Assembly: GCA_034440575.1 (NCBI GenBank)
Contig: JAOTOL010001661.1
Coordinates: 1,637,501 to 1,701,500, forward strand
Direction: 5' to 3'
Origin: Imbricaverruca yamaguchii
Lineage: Eukaryota > Arthropoda > Thecostraca > Neoverrucidae
DNA: 64,000 nt
Shown: one piece after another, positions 26,951-35,698 of the stretch
How positions within the stretch are numbered: position 1 is the stretch's first letter
Layout: every line of letters starts with the position of its first letter
Program-made: the position numbers and the translations under genes
The notes under the pieces: generated by a model
Databases searched by the model: none
Told to the model about the DNA's origin: nothing
Seen by the model: only the letters and a program-made list of their open reading frames with translations

Positions 26951-29900
26951 CAAATAATTCCAAATTCAACGGTATTAGTGAATCCGGAGTTTAACGGGCT
27001 CCAATGAACGACCTGATCGCTCGTTACCGCTCGCCTGGCATTACCGAGCCAGTTTCCAGTCTAGCCGTCTAGTGGGAGGTTCAATGCGGGTGTGTAAAGC
27101 AACTCGAATCTTGTCTTACCAGAACAGGGGAGGCCAATGCAGGACTTACCTCTAACCGGCTGAACTATCTGGTCAGAGCTGCATTTGATGTCTGCGTCAT
27201 ATGTAGCAAACGAACGTTTCTTGGCGACAAGATCATTCATTTCAGCCAACAAAATCACAACAACCGACACGTGCAACCACCTTTCTGGTATTATTTCACA
27301 ATGTGAAGATGGCAGGAAAGCAAACTTAAGGATGAATGGCACAAATATATGATTTGAATTACATATTGCATAATTACAACTTGACTGCATGCACATAGCT
27401 GATTGACACATTCTGGTAAAGCATCTATCGTTTAGGGTATGGACTGGCAGATAATTGCCAGTCCTGTCGTGCAGATAATTGATCGTATTGTAGTACGCAT
27501 TTGGGTCTTCTGCACGCATCCGTTCTAAATACTATTCGAAATCTCTGTTATGGGCTGGAATTGATTTGCACGGTATTGCAGTGACAGCGCCAGCTCCTGT
27601 GGCGACGAGCTCCGTAACTGGCCATCTCCCAGAGCACGTGGAGACGAGCACCATCACGGGCCATCTCCCAGAGCACGTGGAGACGAGCGCCATGACGGGC
27701 CACCTCCGGCACGGGAGCCATCACGGGCCATCTCCCAGAGCACGTGGAGACGAGCACCATCACGGGCCACCTCCCAGAGCACGTGGAGACGTGCACCATC
27801 ACGGGCCATCTCCCAGAGCACGTGGAGACGAGCACCATCACGGGCCATCTCCCAGAGCACGTGGAGACGAGCACCATCACGGGCCACCTCACAGAGCACG
27901 TGGAGACGAGCGCCATCACGAGCCATCTCCCAGAGCACGTGGAGACGAGCACCATCACGGGCCACCGCACAGAGCACGTGGAGACGTGCACCATCGGGCC
28001 ACTCCAGAGCACGGGAGACGTGCCCTCCGGCCCCGGCACTGGAGACGAGCGCCATGGCGGGCCATCTCCCAGAGCACGTGGAGACGAGCACCATCACGGG
28101 CCACCTCACAGAGCACGTGGAGACGTGCACCATCACGGGCCATCTCCCAGAGCACGTGGAGACGAGCACCATCCGGGCCACGGGCCGGGCCTCTGGGTGG
28201 GCGCACCATGCGGGCCATCCGGCGGGAGGAGCACCATCCGGGCCATCTCCCAGAGCACGTGGAGACGTGCACCATACGGGCCATCTCCCAGAGCACGTGG
28301 AGACGTGCACCATCACGGCCCCCGAGCACGTGGAGACGTGCACCATCACGGGCCATCTCCCAGAGCACGTGGAGACGTGCACCATGACGGGCCACCTCCC
28401 AGAGCACGTGGAGACAAGCGCCATGACGGGCCATTTCCCAGAGCACGGTTCATGAGACGTCGCTCTGCCTGGCTGTCCTGTCCAGTCGGCCTGTCAGGAC
28501 TCACCTCAACCAACTGTATCAGTATTTGAAGCTACCCTCTTTTTTAGCAACTACCTCCATATAATCGATAAATCTGCACACTTGTCAACATCATTCTCAT
28601 TTCAAACTGCACAAACTTTCCTTCCTGTAATCATGTACCTATTCAGAGAGAAGATATATAAAAGTTATCAGACCTTATTTCACTGACCTGTACATCACAA
28701 ACTAAATGGTTAGCAAAATCATCAATTTCACACTAAAAAAGGAGAACTTATATATAGGTGGATAATATAAGTGTCTATATATAGGTGGATAATATAAAAA
28801 AATATATAAAAAAATTTAAATTTTTTTTTTTTAATATAAAATTTTTTTTTTTAAAAAATAGTGATATTTAGTAAAGTTGGATGAACAATTATATGCATAT
28901 GTCATGATGCATATGTACCTATATGCATAATTGCATGTGATTGCAGGTGTGTATTTGAAACTGTGTGCATGTTTGTGCATATATGTGCATTGATGCATAT
29001 GTGTGTATATTTATGTATGTGTATGTTAGCATATGTGTATGCATTTATATTTGTATAGATGCATGAGTGCATGTGTTTATATATGAAGTAAGTTTAGGTG
29101 TACGTGTTTCATGTGTGTGCATATGCAGGTTTGTGTGATTGTGCACATGTATGTACACTTTTATCCGCGTAGCACTTTTCACTTTGTGGTCCCAGGAGTT
29201 CTTTGGCGTTACCAGCTTGCTACCTAGCTGAGGTGCTCCTGAGGCTACTTCTACTTATAACTGGTGTTGGCCTATCTGCAAAAAAAAAGACAAAAAAAGA
29301 TACAATTAGTTATAGTGAACTGTAGGTATGCAGACAAATGACATGTGTATTGGCATCCTGAGGCATTCCTAAGATGGCTGTCCTAACTATTGAATAGTTG
29401 GCCATAGGAAAGCCCAATAGTAATTGAGCCTGTAATAGTGCGTGTAGCCAAATAGGATTGGCTGCTGCATACGAAACAGGGGTCGACATTATAAAAAAAT
29501 AAGAAGGGAAAAAAAGATGGAGCAATGTATCAAACTACCCGTGTTGGTCATCCCCGAATTAAGAGCTCCATCGATTGACACAATGTGTTGAAACTGTGTT
29601 GAAAAGTGGAAATGTCGTTTTGAGCTATTTAGCCTCATGTTTACGTCAGTTGCGTGATATCTTTCGGCTGCTTTATCGACAAGCTATGTAGGCAAGCCAG
29701 GCGGAGATCGTCGCTTGAACCGTGCTCTGGGAGATGCATCGCCATGGCGCTCGTCTTTATGGCCACATTGCCAGCGATTTGTCTCTGCAGCACGTGACAT
29801 GTCAAAGAGATGGCCGTGCGAGACTGATGCGGTCCATCAGGATACCGAGAGTGACAAGCTAAGCTCGCCAGAGAACCACCTTTGAGTCCACCATCTCGTC

Positions 29901-30542
29901 ACAGGGCGCCATGTTATGAACAATTCGGCATTCGTTGCAACGTCTCGTGACATATCGGGCACGCAGATAGCTTAGATATACTTACAATTATCGGCTCTCC
30001 GTACCTTCATTCCACCGGCTGGAGCGAGGTGAAGGGTTGAGCACGCCCACGAATGTTCGCTACCAATCACTGGTTTGCAACTAGATCTAATTGCAGGAAT
30101 TACAACAGACCAACGATCACGACAGTCGACTGACAGATGCTACAGCCGACTGACAGATGCTACAGCCGACTAACAGACGCTACAGCCAACTGACATATGC
30201 TACAGACAACTGACAGATGCTACAGACAACTGACACGCTACAGCCGACTGACATATGCTACAGCCGACTGACACATGCTACAGCCGACTGACATATGCTG
30301 CAGCCGACCGGCAGACGCTAGACAGGGCTGACGGCCACCCCGCCTAACTCACATGTGTTTCGGATGATCGGGTAGTCGCGGTCCAGTCGGTAGGCGCGGT
30401 TCCAGCCGCGCCAGTAGACCACGTCGTCCACCTCGTCCAGCGGGTCGTGCGGCAGCAGACGCAGCAGGTGAATCTCCGGGTCGGAGGTGTACGGCGGCAT
30501 GAAGTTGCGCGCCTTCAGGTGGCTCTCCTGCTTGGTCTTCAC
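8548..30542 (-). CDS. SPATA1: SPATA1-like gene (partial; six exons, 5' exons not found)
   Basis: Six minus-strand exons with GT/AG borders join in compatible phases: 30542-30353, 25926-23616, 21698-21574, 13635-13468, 12613-12515 and 8760-8548. The first exon carries the family signature between the ubiquitin-like N-terminal region and the linker (KQESHLKARNFMPPY...PEIHLL). The last four form the conserved coiled-coil C-terminal region (SPATA1_C type), in the same order and spacing as vertebrate SPATA1. In vertebrates the protein is testis-enriched, linked to sperm-head/acrosome formation and reported to bind the intraflagellar transport protein IFT20; a similar ciliary or sperm role here is inference. 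The visible exons sum to 3106 bases, one more than a whole number of codons, because of a frame break near 24.72 kb. Roughly 1,020-1,035 residues are visible, more than double the roughly 460 of human SPATA1, owing to a huge disordered middle exon. The N-terminal exons should lie upstream. Confidence 0.85.
8822..9131. repeat. Minisatellite, 33-bp unit
   Basis: About nine copies of a 33-bp unit containing GGGCAGGGCTACTACTGGCG, with a few truncated copies. It lies in the last intron of the SPATA1-like gene, about 60 bp upstream of the terminal exon's acceptor. All three plus-strand frames remain open because 33 is divisible by three. Confidence 0.95.
9132..10375. other. Intronic unique sequence
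   Basis: Last intron of the SPATA1-like gene. No coding exon, SINE or array recognised; a few plus-strand open frames are short and featureless. Confidence 0.5.
10378..10622. repeat. Degenerate tandem repeat, about 50-60-bp unit
   Basis: About five diverged copies of a unit with TTTTCATATGGTGGTCA and CTCATATACCCATCAGGTAT. Copies differ by many substitutions, so the array is old. Confidence 0.75.
10640..12510. other. Intronic sequence, GC-rich in its middle
   Basis: Last intron of the SPATA1-like gene. The GC-rich part 10.82-11.50 kb is open in several frames on both strands (up to 138 codons) without any recognisable domain; the motif GGTGACGCACG recurs near 10.92 kb. No splice-bordered exon was found. 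Confidence 0.45.
12515..12613 (-). CDS. SPATA1: SPATA1-like exon, C-terminal coiled coil
   Basis: The acceptor CTACCTTTCAG and donor GTACAC enclose exactly 33 codons in phase 0. The translation contains KINCKRLDSDIEDWKRRVG and AQLILDTEIK, aligning with the penultimate helical segment of SPATA1. Joined to the next exon it gives ...DTEIK-LRKLAERDV..., matching the family's conserved VEVKMRKQA-type junction. Confidence 0.88.
13468..13635 (-). CDS. SPATA1: SPATA1-like exon, core of C-terminal domain
   Basis: The acceptor TTCCTTCACCGCAG and donor GTACGG enclose exactly 56 codons in phase 0. The translation begins DVQKWRDLYLQERKLTGPLE and includes LRRDIDKMHKKLLQRVETR, closely matching the most conserved block of SPATA1 (W-K-x(2)-YL-E-x-KK ... 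LRE-x-L-x(2)-YYKKLL-x-QLEAR). This block gives the best family evidence in the window. Confidence 0.9.
13960..14252. repeat. Short degenerate repeat, about 35-bp unit
   Basis: Three or four copies of a unit with TTTACAGCAACCAATACATTACATCATTAAC-like content (13960-14060), and a further separate copy at about 14215-14250. Confidence 0.7.
14134..14172 (+). repeat. Dispersed palindromic repeat, copy 1
   Basis: Contains the shared core GGCGCATCGAC followed by a GGCC-containing right half; the left flank GTTGGTTATT is also shared with the copy at 14287. A diverged member of the family described in the findings. Confidence 0.45.
14268..14333 (+). repeat. Dispersed palindromic repeat, copy 2 (best preserved)
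   Basis: The core 14287-14319 reads GGGCGCATCGAC, then a short middle, then GGTCATGCAGCGCCC, so its ends are inverted copies. Outside the core, TTGGTTAT and ATAACCAA form a second pair of inverted arms. Confidence 0.55.
15018..15207 (+). mobile_element. tRNA-derived SINE, copy 1
   Basis: The head resembles a tRNA-Ser/Leu gene: A box TGGCCGAGTGGTTAAGG and B box GGTCCCGGGTTCAACACC. It is followed by a family-specific body (ATTTCCCAATCCCGCGG ... TGGGCGGCGCCATTAGCCGT ... GAACCACCCAATGAATAAA). A second copy at 34507-34690 shares the whole body, and a third lies inverted at 45520-45690. The sequence ends in an AATAAA-like tail. Lack of tRNA folding beyond the head rules out a functional tRNA. Confidence 0.85.
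15210..15253. repeat. Perfect palindrome next to the SINE
   Basis: CACTATAGGTGGCG (15210-15223) is inverted perfectly at 15240-15253, and the interior has a smaller GCGCA/TGCGC pair. A related GCGCCACCTATAG sequence occurs near 20933. Confidence 0.8.
15630..15672. repeat. (TA)n microsatellite
   Basis: Imperfect TA repeat, with further AT-rich, TATATA-bearing sequence around 15750-15830. Confidence 0.9.
16414..16862. repeat. Minisatellite, about 41-bp unit
   Basis: About ten copies of a unit with AATATGCGACTCACAGACCC and TTGCTGGTGGATGACATCTAC, increasingly diverged at both ends. It lies in the 8-kb intron of the SPATA1-like gene. Confidence 0.9.
17625..17895. repeat. Minisatellite, mixed units of about 60 bp
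   Basis: Four or five copies sharing GCCGTCGAGCATGGCGT and GTGTCCGATGTGCTCCAG, separated by TACTGATCCTACTTAT; one copy is truncated and another carries an A-run. Frames on the minus strand are repeat artefacts. Confidence 0.85.
18035..18118. repeat. Short repeat of TGTTCCACCACTGGT
   Basis: Four near-copies of a 15-bp motif in about 80 bp. Confidence 0.7.
18935..19262. other. Intronic segment with two small palindromes and a tRNA-like B box
   Basis: AGGTGTGGTG/CACCACACCT form a hairpin at 18935-18960, and GTACCATTCA/TGAATGGTAC another around 19227-19255. A GGGTTCGAAGGGTC motif at about 19207 resembles a polymerase III B box, preceded by a weak A-box-like stretch; a decayed SINE is possible. 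Confidence 0.3.
19290..21170. other. Intronic unique sequence
   Basis: No exon of the SPATA1-like gene is needed here because the flanking exons join in phase. A GC-richer patch at 20.6-20.8 kb is open in several frames without a recognisable domain. Confidence 0.5.
21185..21286. repeat. (TA)n microsatellite, imperfect
   Basis: TA-rich tract with TACATA and TTATATAGG interruptions, about 290 bp downstream (gene sense) of the SPATA1-like exon 21698-21574. Confidence 0.85.
21574..21698 (-). CDS. SPATA1: SPATA1-like exon, start of coiled-coil region
   Basis: The acceptor CGTTTCAG is followed by two codon-completing bases and 41 codons; the donor is GTATGC. The translation has RKKLTAVKRRRADNERRRDE followed by LVMLSRSLQEQLSIKRDE, a strongly charged coiled coil. 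It corresponds to the segment of SPATA1 just before the conserved W-K-x(2)-Y-L motif. The exon lies between a 1.9-kb intron upstream and an 8-kb intron downstream. Confidence 0.85.
21715..23480. other. Intron between the large exon and the coiled-coil exon, plus flank
   Basis: Unique sequence without a recognised feature. The exon 21698-21574 and the donor at 23615 join in phase, so no further exon is required here. Confidence 0.5.
23616..25926 (-). CDS. SPATA1: SPATA1-like large disordered exon, with frame break
   Basis: The acceptor ATATGTTTCAG ends at 25927; the donor GTGAGA starts at 23615. The first two bases complete a codon with the previous exon, and one C is left over for the next. 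Order from the N-terminus: a basic Arg-rich stretch with VPDDIHLPDAIDSG; about ten heptads of the form DYDDRRV; an Arg/Ser/Pro-rich segment with SVLFIDNGRLIDSERP; a segment with RRDQLTQLMFDNSDGDDD and FENDTSYQTQYVTHPDDDY; then a long Lys/Ser/Asp/Arg-rich tail (KKSKKRDKSE...). Frame changes by one base at the (GCC)n run around 24715-24750, so the 2311-bp exon is one base too long. Both parts look coding. Explanations are a base error, a true frameshift or a 49-bp intron at 24749-24701. The region is predicted to be disordered. Confidence 0.75.
25412..25700 (-). repeat. Coding minisatellite, 21-bp unit
   Basis: About ten copies of a 21-bp unit (plus-strand form GTCGTAGTCAACCCGGCGGTC) inside the large SPATA1-like exon. 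In the gene's frame each unit gives a heptad DYDDRRV with H, T or G variants. Period seven and strict alternation of acidic and basic residues suggest a charged, probably extended repeat. Frame is kept through all units. Confidence 0.9.
25955..26165. repeat. Minisatellite, 20-bp unit GGCCGGCCGCTGGTGGGGGT
   Basis: About ten copies of a 20-bp unit with G-run variants, starting only about 30 bp upstream of the acceptor of the large SPATA1-like exon. The unit carries FseI-type GGCCGGCC palindromes. Its purine/pyrimidine strand bias could affect splicing or replication, but that is inference. Confidence 0.95.
26900..26948. repeat. (TA)n microsatellite
   Basis: About 24 TA units in the intron upstream of the large SPATA1-like exon. 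Confidence 0.95.
27040..27185 (-). mobile_element. tRNA-derived SINE-like head, antisense
   Basis: Read on the minus strand: an A-box-like AGTTCAGCCGGTTAGAGG followed about 50 bp later by a B-box-like GATTCGAGTTGC. The rest is not recognised. The 152-codon minus-strand frame that runs through it is probably fortuitous. Confidence 0.4.
27600..28448. repeat. Minisatellite, 39-bp unit, about 22 copies
   Basis: Unit contains CACGGGCCATCTCCCAGAGC followed by ACGTGGAGACGAGCACCAT. Since 39 is a multiple of three, long frames stay open on both strands (up to 273 codons); they shift frame at truncated copies and are artefacts. It sits in the 4.4-kb intron of the SPATA1-like gene. Confidence 0.96.
28735..28865. 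repeat. AT-rich low-complexity block
   Basis: A tandem duplication of TATATAGGTGGATAATATAA followed by long T-runs and A-runs. Confidence 0.85.
28885..29160. repeat. Cryptic simple repeat rich in TGCATA/TGTGTA
   Basis: A scrambled tract of TGCATATGTG-like words rather than an ordered array, typical of a decayed (TG)n/(TA)n microsatellite. Confidence 0.7.
29165..30110. other. Intronic unique sequence
   Basis: No exon, SINE or array recognised in this part of the first visible intron of the SPATA1-like gene. Confidence 0.5.
30114..30312. repeat. Minisatellite, 20-bp unit
   Basis: About ten copies of CTACAGCCGACTGACAGATG with variants (ACATATG, ACAGACG), ending about 40 bp from the donor site of the 30542-30353 exon. 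Confidence 0.93.
30353..30542 (-). CDS. SPATA1: SPATA1-like exon 1 of those visible (end of N-terminal domain)
   Basis: The acceptor TTGTTGCCAG precedes GTG AAG ACC; the donor is a consensus GTGAGT at 30352-30347. The exon has 190 bases: 63 codons and one overhanging T. The translation opens VKTKQESHLKARNFMPPY and continues through DPEIHLLRLLPHDP, matching the KQES-x-LK-x(3)-F-x-PPY-x(3)-PE-x-xLLP signature I know from vertebrate SPATA1. It then diverges into DEVDDVVYWRGWNRAYRLDR. The one-base overhang pairs with the two bases that start the next exon. GC-rich, clean codon usage contrasts with the AT-rich flanks. Confidence 0.85.
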
Positions 30543-31610
30543 CTGGCAACAAGTCGGTCAGCATCACCGTCAGCTGACCACATCAGCTGATCCTCCGCTG
30601 GCACGGCACGCCTGCTGGCCACAGGCCGGGCATAGGAAGAAAGAGGACGTTGCGAAATTGGATACGGAGATGAACATCCCTGTCTATTTCACCGCCACGG
30701 ACGGTTCTCCCAGTGTTGGCACTGCTGAAAGAAGACTGTGTGTGCATCACCGTTGCTTCTCGGGAGTAGTCAAAAACCGCAACTCGCGAAAAAAAACTTC
30801 TTTGCCAAAGACTATGACTTTAAATCTTTACTTACAATTTGTTGGACTTAGAAGATCTTGTTTTAATCAATGTCGAAATTATCAGACATGAAGGCAGGGG
30901 TATTGTTTTGCATACTGATGGGGGGCAAGTGCCCCCTCGATTTTGGTTTTGCCCTCCAGTCCATTTGGGCCAGCCCGTTGTCTTTATGCATCCCCAATAC
31001 TTTTAAGAACTCAACACCCATGCATACAGACCATGCATTTCTGCAGCATTGTCCATGGGAACCCTACAAAGCCAATCGTCCTCTTGTAATCCATTGACAG
31101 CTGCAGCTTGTCTCACGTAGGCTGATGGCCCACTCAAGCTACACTTAGTAGAAGTCGAACCAACTATGAGTCGGTTGGACCTCCCTAATATGATTATCCA
31201 TGCAATCTAGTCATGTGACTTTGTCAGTAACCATCTGTGCATACCTACACCAAAAGACATTTCCACCTGCAGCTCAGGTAAAGGGTCGCTTGATCCTGCA
31301 CATCTATTTTTTTTATTGCAGAAGGTATAAGACTCTGGCCACAATGAGCCACTTAGCAATGTTGTGTACTCCGACAGAAATAGCTCTGATGTATTGAGGT
31401 TATTTAAGGATTCATCTTGTCGGTTTTCAACCTTTCATCGTGTTCTTGTGCCGCCATGACCTTGACCTAAGGACCACTGGCCGAATGTCTCTGTTCAAGC
31501 ACCATAAATTTGGTAGACGGTTACGTGTTTTGCAAAGCTTTTTTTTCCAGGGCCGGACTGAGCACGTATTTTGCCACTTGTCATTATGTTCGGTTGGTAC
31601 TTTGTTTCCC
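30543..31610. other. Spacer upstream of the first visible SPATA1-like exon
   Basis: Probably intron of the minus-strand gene. No missing N-terminal exon of SPATA1 was recognised in it. Confidence 0.4.
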
Positions 31611-31615
31611 TTCAG

Positions 31616-31766
31616 CTTGTCAGCACTGGCGATGTGCCTTCTGCAAAGCATGTTCTTGGTGTTCTTGGCATTGTTGGTGTTGGAGGAGAACAATCAGAGC
31701 ACAAGATACAATGCATTGCTACTGTTCGTACTAAGATCTTGGTTCTACGTTCATGCATTCGCATGC
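31616..31766 (+). CDS. Possible internal exon of an unrecognised plus-strand gene
   Basis: A good acceptor (TTTGTTTCCCTTCAG) precedes 50 codons plus one overhanging base, with a possible donor GTATAT at 31767. The translation includes LVSTGDVPSAKHVLGVLGIV and SEHKIQCIATVRTKILVLR, which look like alternating beta strands as in a WD40 or similar propeller. The overhang is compatible with the exon starting at 35469. The donor sits at the edge of a TA microsatellite and is weak. Family not recognised. Confidence 0.4.
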
Positions 31767-31835
31767 GTATATATATACATATGTATGTATATATATATAT
31801 ATTTTATATATATATATATATGTATGTATGTATGT

Positions 31836-31917
<82 letters not shown>

Positions 31918-31918
31918 A
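31767..31918. repeat. Compound (TA)n-(TG)n microsatellite
   Basis: About 65 bp of TA/TGTA repeat running into about 75 bp of TG repeat, the same architecture as the large tract at 1254-1878. Confidence 0.95.
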
Positions 31919-32764
31919 TGTCGATGGTAGCTTCATGAAGTCCGGATGCTTATTAAACATGTAGTATCCCATGACAGCATCGGGGCAGAAAGGACAATTC
32001 TACGTTAGCTCAGAGGTAATTTGCCAATCTATGCACGTGACTATATTGGCCATTTTTGTTGCTGCGCAATGGGCGCCACTGCAGTTGACCATTGACTTGA
32101 CCCATTGGCGTCAATGGCCACTGCAGTTGGTCATTAACTCATTGACGCCACCGACTTGACCATTTTACCCAGTGAACTGTGTCAAATGGCCAAGTTGTCG
32201 CGTCAGCAAGTTGCTATTCGCAACAAGCAACAGCGAAGTGATTGCTGATTGTACAGATGAACATCTGGATAAGCCAGTCACATATTAAACACTATTACAT
32301 GACAAAGTGAGTTTTAGAGTTCTAAGAATCATCGTTTGCGATGTAATAAGGCGTGTGGAAGAAGGTAAAGGTGCTAAGCGCATGAAAAAAATGAAAATTC
32401 GCCGTGAAAAATGACAAACAAGAGAGAGAACGCTGGGAAAGTCGGCGAAGCACATGGTAGTTATGTGACAGTTGAATCCTTCCAGAATATTCTGGTGTAA
32501 CCAGTCTGTTGTATCCAAAGTTTACAAATAAAGCTGGTCTCAAGTACAGGAAGAGATATAAAGTACATCGGGTGACAGGCGAGCAAAAATAGTCACAGAA
32601 AACCGGGACCACCGCACGATCTCCTGTGAACCCATACAGGCTGGGGTGAACGCGAGGTCATAATGGACTACGAAGCCTTTTCACCTATAGTGGGAGCGAA
32701 ATCCCGGGCAACGTGGTGGATTCTACACAGGGCCTGATGCGAATGTCTGAGATGAAGTGGGGCT

Positions 32765-32828
32765 AGGACAAAGATAACTTTCCGCCGAAGGTTATGGCTT
32801 GGATAGCCATAAACCCCAAGAGATAATT
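32765..32828 (+). pseudogene. Possible Tc1/mariner transposase scrap
   Basis: A short frame reads DNFPPKVMAWIAI, resembling the conserved F-x-x-KVMVWG-x-I segment around the catalytic core of Tc1/mariner-type transposases. Stops flank it and no other part of a transposase was recognised nearby. This is very short and could be chance. Confidence 0.25.
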
Positions 32829-32883
32829 AAACCGAGCCAGCTGTTCTGCATGAGCATGACCACGATTGATGAAACCTTCTACT

Positions 32884-32886
<3 letters not shown>

Positions 32887-32941
<55 letters not shown>

Positions 32942-32959
32942 ATGTATATATATATAAAT

Positions 32960-32994
<35 letters not shown>

Positions 32995-32995
32995 A

Positions 32996-33071
<76 letters not shown>

Positions 33072-33078
33072 TACATAT
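32887..33078. repeat. (TA)n microsatellite
   Basis: About 190 bp of TA repeat with periodic TAAATA interruptions. Confidence 0.96.
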
Positions 33079-33504
33079 ACATTGAATGTCACAGCCCGCT
33101 GTGCGCTTATCACCTCTTTGTTTGTTGTTCCCTTTATTCGGAATGTTTTTGTGATTATTCGTCGTGTTGGTGTGTGATGTTTTCGATATGAATGGCAAGA
33201 AATAGATAGAAGAAGTCATATTCCATTTCGTTCTCTTTCAGCTGTCGACATTTCGTCTACCATCACACATTTCCGAGGCTAAGGTCACTAGTCTGGTCGT
33301 GCGACGAAGAATTCCTTGCCTGGTCGCCAAAGGTTTGGAGATTTACTGAAGCCCACCACACACGCACAACGATAAATAGCCGCGCTGGTGTATAAATAAC
33401 TCGCCCAAGTTTCCTATCTGGTGGGTGGTGGCATGTCGTGTCTTGCGAGCAGTTTATGTGGTGTTGATGTTAAACGTTGATGATAGTAGATAGCCAATGG
33501 CCAC

Positions 33505-33613
33505 ATGCATCCGATTTCCCAAGGTCGGATGTTCCAATGCTATACGGAATCCGACCTCACCAGGTCGAATGTTGCAATGTTATACGGAATCCGACATCAC
33601 CAGGTCGGATTTT
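33505..33613. repeat. Tandem repeat, about 42-bp unit, 2.5 copies
   Basis: Shared words are AGGTCGGATGTTCCAATG and CTATACGGAATCCGACCTCACC. Confidence 0.85.
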
Positions 33614-34179
33614 TGCGCATGTAATTTCACAATTTTCTGATAAAATATGCTTCCAATATTTTGATAAAATATTGCTTCCAATGTGTCACATTTGGTGTGA
33701 TTCACAGAAATGATGACAGATTTTCTTCTCAGACAGGAATTTCCTGCGCTACAAAATATGGAGTTAGCGATAAAAAGAATACGAGAAACAGCGCAACGTT
33801 TTTAAGAATGCTGAGGGTAGGTGATTTCAACGATGTTCGACTGATGACAGGTAATCTGTTAATGATGAGCGCCAATATTGGCTTGCGACTGACTCAGGTG
33901 ATGACAGAAGTCAACAATGTATGCAGCTTAGCCTAAAATTCCGGTTAATGGTTAGCTATTTTCCGAACGAATGTGGAGACTGGGAATCGGTTCCTAGGGT
34001 CAAGACGACATGATACTACTCACCCTACCACACTCAATTATTTCCGGCGATCGTAGACGCCATCATCATCTCTTCGCTATTGCTTTTAGCGGGGAAAACA
34101 GTCTTGTGCCATGTTTATGTTTATTTCCATGTGTGACAGCTTGAAACTCGTCTTCCTCTGATTATGGCATATACAGAAA

Positions 34180-34450
34180 ACAAACTTTAGTACCCCGATG
34201 TTGGCCTTTACATATAACAACCTTTTGCAACGCTGTTCATACGATGTAGAGGTAGCAACCTTTCATACCTCCGATTATGACCTGTGCAGGTAACATCCCT
34301 TGACACCCGTGGCAATTAACTGTTCGGGTCGCAACCTTGCATATGTCTATGATATGCACAGACAGCATCCTTTTTACCTATAACTATGCACAGGTAGACG
34401 ACTTGCATCTGCCTGCATATGATCTACATGGACGATAGATAATGTTGCAC
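34180..34450. repeat. Old degenerate tandem repeat, about 50-bp unit
   Basis: About five weakly similar segments with GCAACCTTTCATA, ATGACCTGTGCAGGTA and similar words. Divergence is high. Confidence 0.45.
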
Positions 34451-34506
34451 ACATGAGACTGTGAGCTTCCGTGGAACGAAGCTGACTACTTCATAAGTGA
34501 ACAAGG

Positions 34507-34690
34507 GGTGGCGGTGGCCGAGTGGTTAAGGTGTCGGGCTATGGGTACCAAAGGTCCCGGGTTCGACACTAGCGCCACTCAGGACATTTCCCAATCCCGC
34601 GGCCCACCGGCGAAACAGTGTGGGCGGCGCTATTAGCCGTGAATGTGCATAAAGTGTGTCGTGAACCACCCAATAAACAACAACAAATAA
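34507..34690 (+). mobile_element. tRNA-derived SINE, copy 2
   Basis: Same family as 15018-15207. A box GTGGCCGAGTGGTTAAGG and B box GGTCCCGGGTTCGACAC are followed by the shared body (ATTTCCCAATCCCGCGGCCC, TGTGGGCGGCGCTATTAGCC, GAACCACCCAATAAA) and a CAA-rich tail. It keeps an intact B box and a cleaner A box than copy 1, so it is probably the younger copy. Confidence 0.88.
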
Positions 34691-35468
34691 GTGAACAAAC
34701 TGCAAGATGTTCAGATACGGATGACAATGCTATGGAAAGAACAAACAAACACAAAAAAAATACAAACAAACAAAACGCTAAACATAGCTGTCACTAAAAG
34801 AAAGTCCACCTGTATCTAGCCACCTAATGCATTGGCGGGAAAATTTGTTCAGCTCTTGAAACGATTTATCTGACCCATATCTGTCGGGAAATGCCAACAT
34901 GACCGAGACGATGTTATTGTGATCGTGTTTACCTACCCATAAATGCGTTTCCGGTATCTATTCATTGTCCATTTATGGACTCCTGCTCCCTGCGGAAATA
35001 TATTCCCACATGACAGTGTCCCGCGAGACGATGCCATTGGAGAAAAGGGGAAGCTCTGGGTATGCACCCATCGATATGATGTTGTGCAATTGAAGCGGGT
35101 GTAGTCGTTCTGGCACTTTGTAGATGAACGTCGTAAATTGTAAGTTCAAAGTGATGAAAATCATGCCATGACAAAGTTGCTGCACAATCGACTACTTTGG
35201 TTTGCCAATCTGAGAGAATAGATCGCGTCCTTCGTGTTTCGAGCGCGCTCTGTGGTAAGAGCATTCGCAGATCATCTCCATCCTAGAATTGCCACCAACA
35301 GCCCTTGCCCATAATACCGCCGGGAGGCAAACCCTCCTCCCCTCCCATCATTGGCTTTCGTTGTACATCACCTAGAGAAATGTGATGTTTACTGGCAGCT
35401 GGCTCCATCCCCACCATCCATCCCCATCCCGAGACATACTTTTTATCTATATTTTAGTTTGTCCCCAG

Positions 35469-35698
35469 ATCAGGTCGAGGGGGTCGAAGTCCTGGTTGCT
35501 CATGACCTGTTGTCCTGTCTTGCCGTTTTCGACTCACGGACACCAATACATAGCATTATCGAGGGAAATGCAAAATATATGGGTATATTTGCTTCTTGTG
35601 AATACCTCTGTGCTTTTGGGACCCAAATCAAGGTGAGGTCACATGCAGAGAGCGTAATAACTGCGAAAAGCGATCAGCTCGAACTCTGGGTGAAAAAG
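35469..35698 (+). CDS. Probable internal exon of an unrecognised plus-strand gene
   Basis: The acceptor GTTTGTCCCCAG precedes two codon-completing bases and 76 codons, ending at a consensus donor GTGAGT. An alternative donor GTGAGG at 35633 is in the same phase and would remove 22 residues. The translation has LVAHDLLSCLAVFDSRTPIH, SIIEGNAKYMGIF and SVITAKSDQLELWVKK, with the beta-strand pattern of a propeller-like domain. The codon use and lack of repeats support real coding. It could follow the exon 31616-31766. Function and family are not recognised. Confidence 0.55.

Noticed and set aside
27548..28529. Long frames on both strands in 27.5-28.5 kb
   Set aside because: 39-bp minisatellite, open because 39 is a multiple of three; lies in an intron of the SPATA1-like gene.
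33733..33816. Acceptor- and donor-bounded 84-bp stretch on the plus strand
   Set aside because: Its phase does not fit between 31616-31766 and 35469-35698 because the required frame hits a stop, and its peptide is not convincing.
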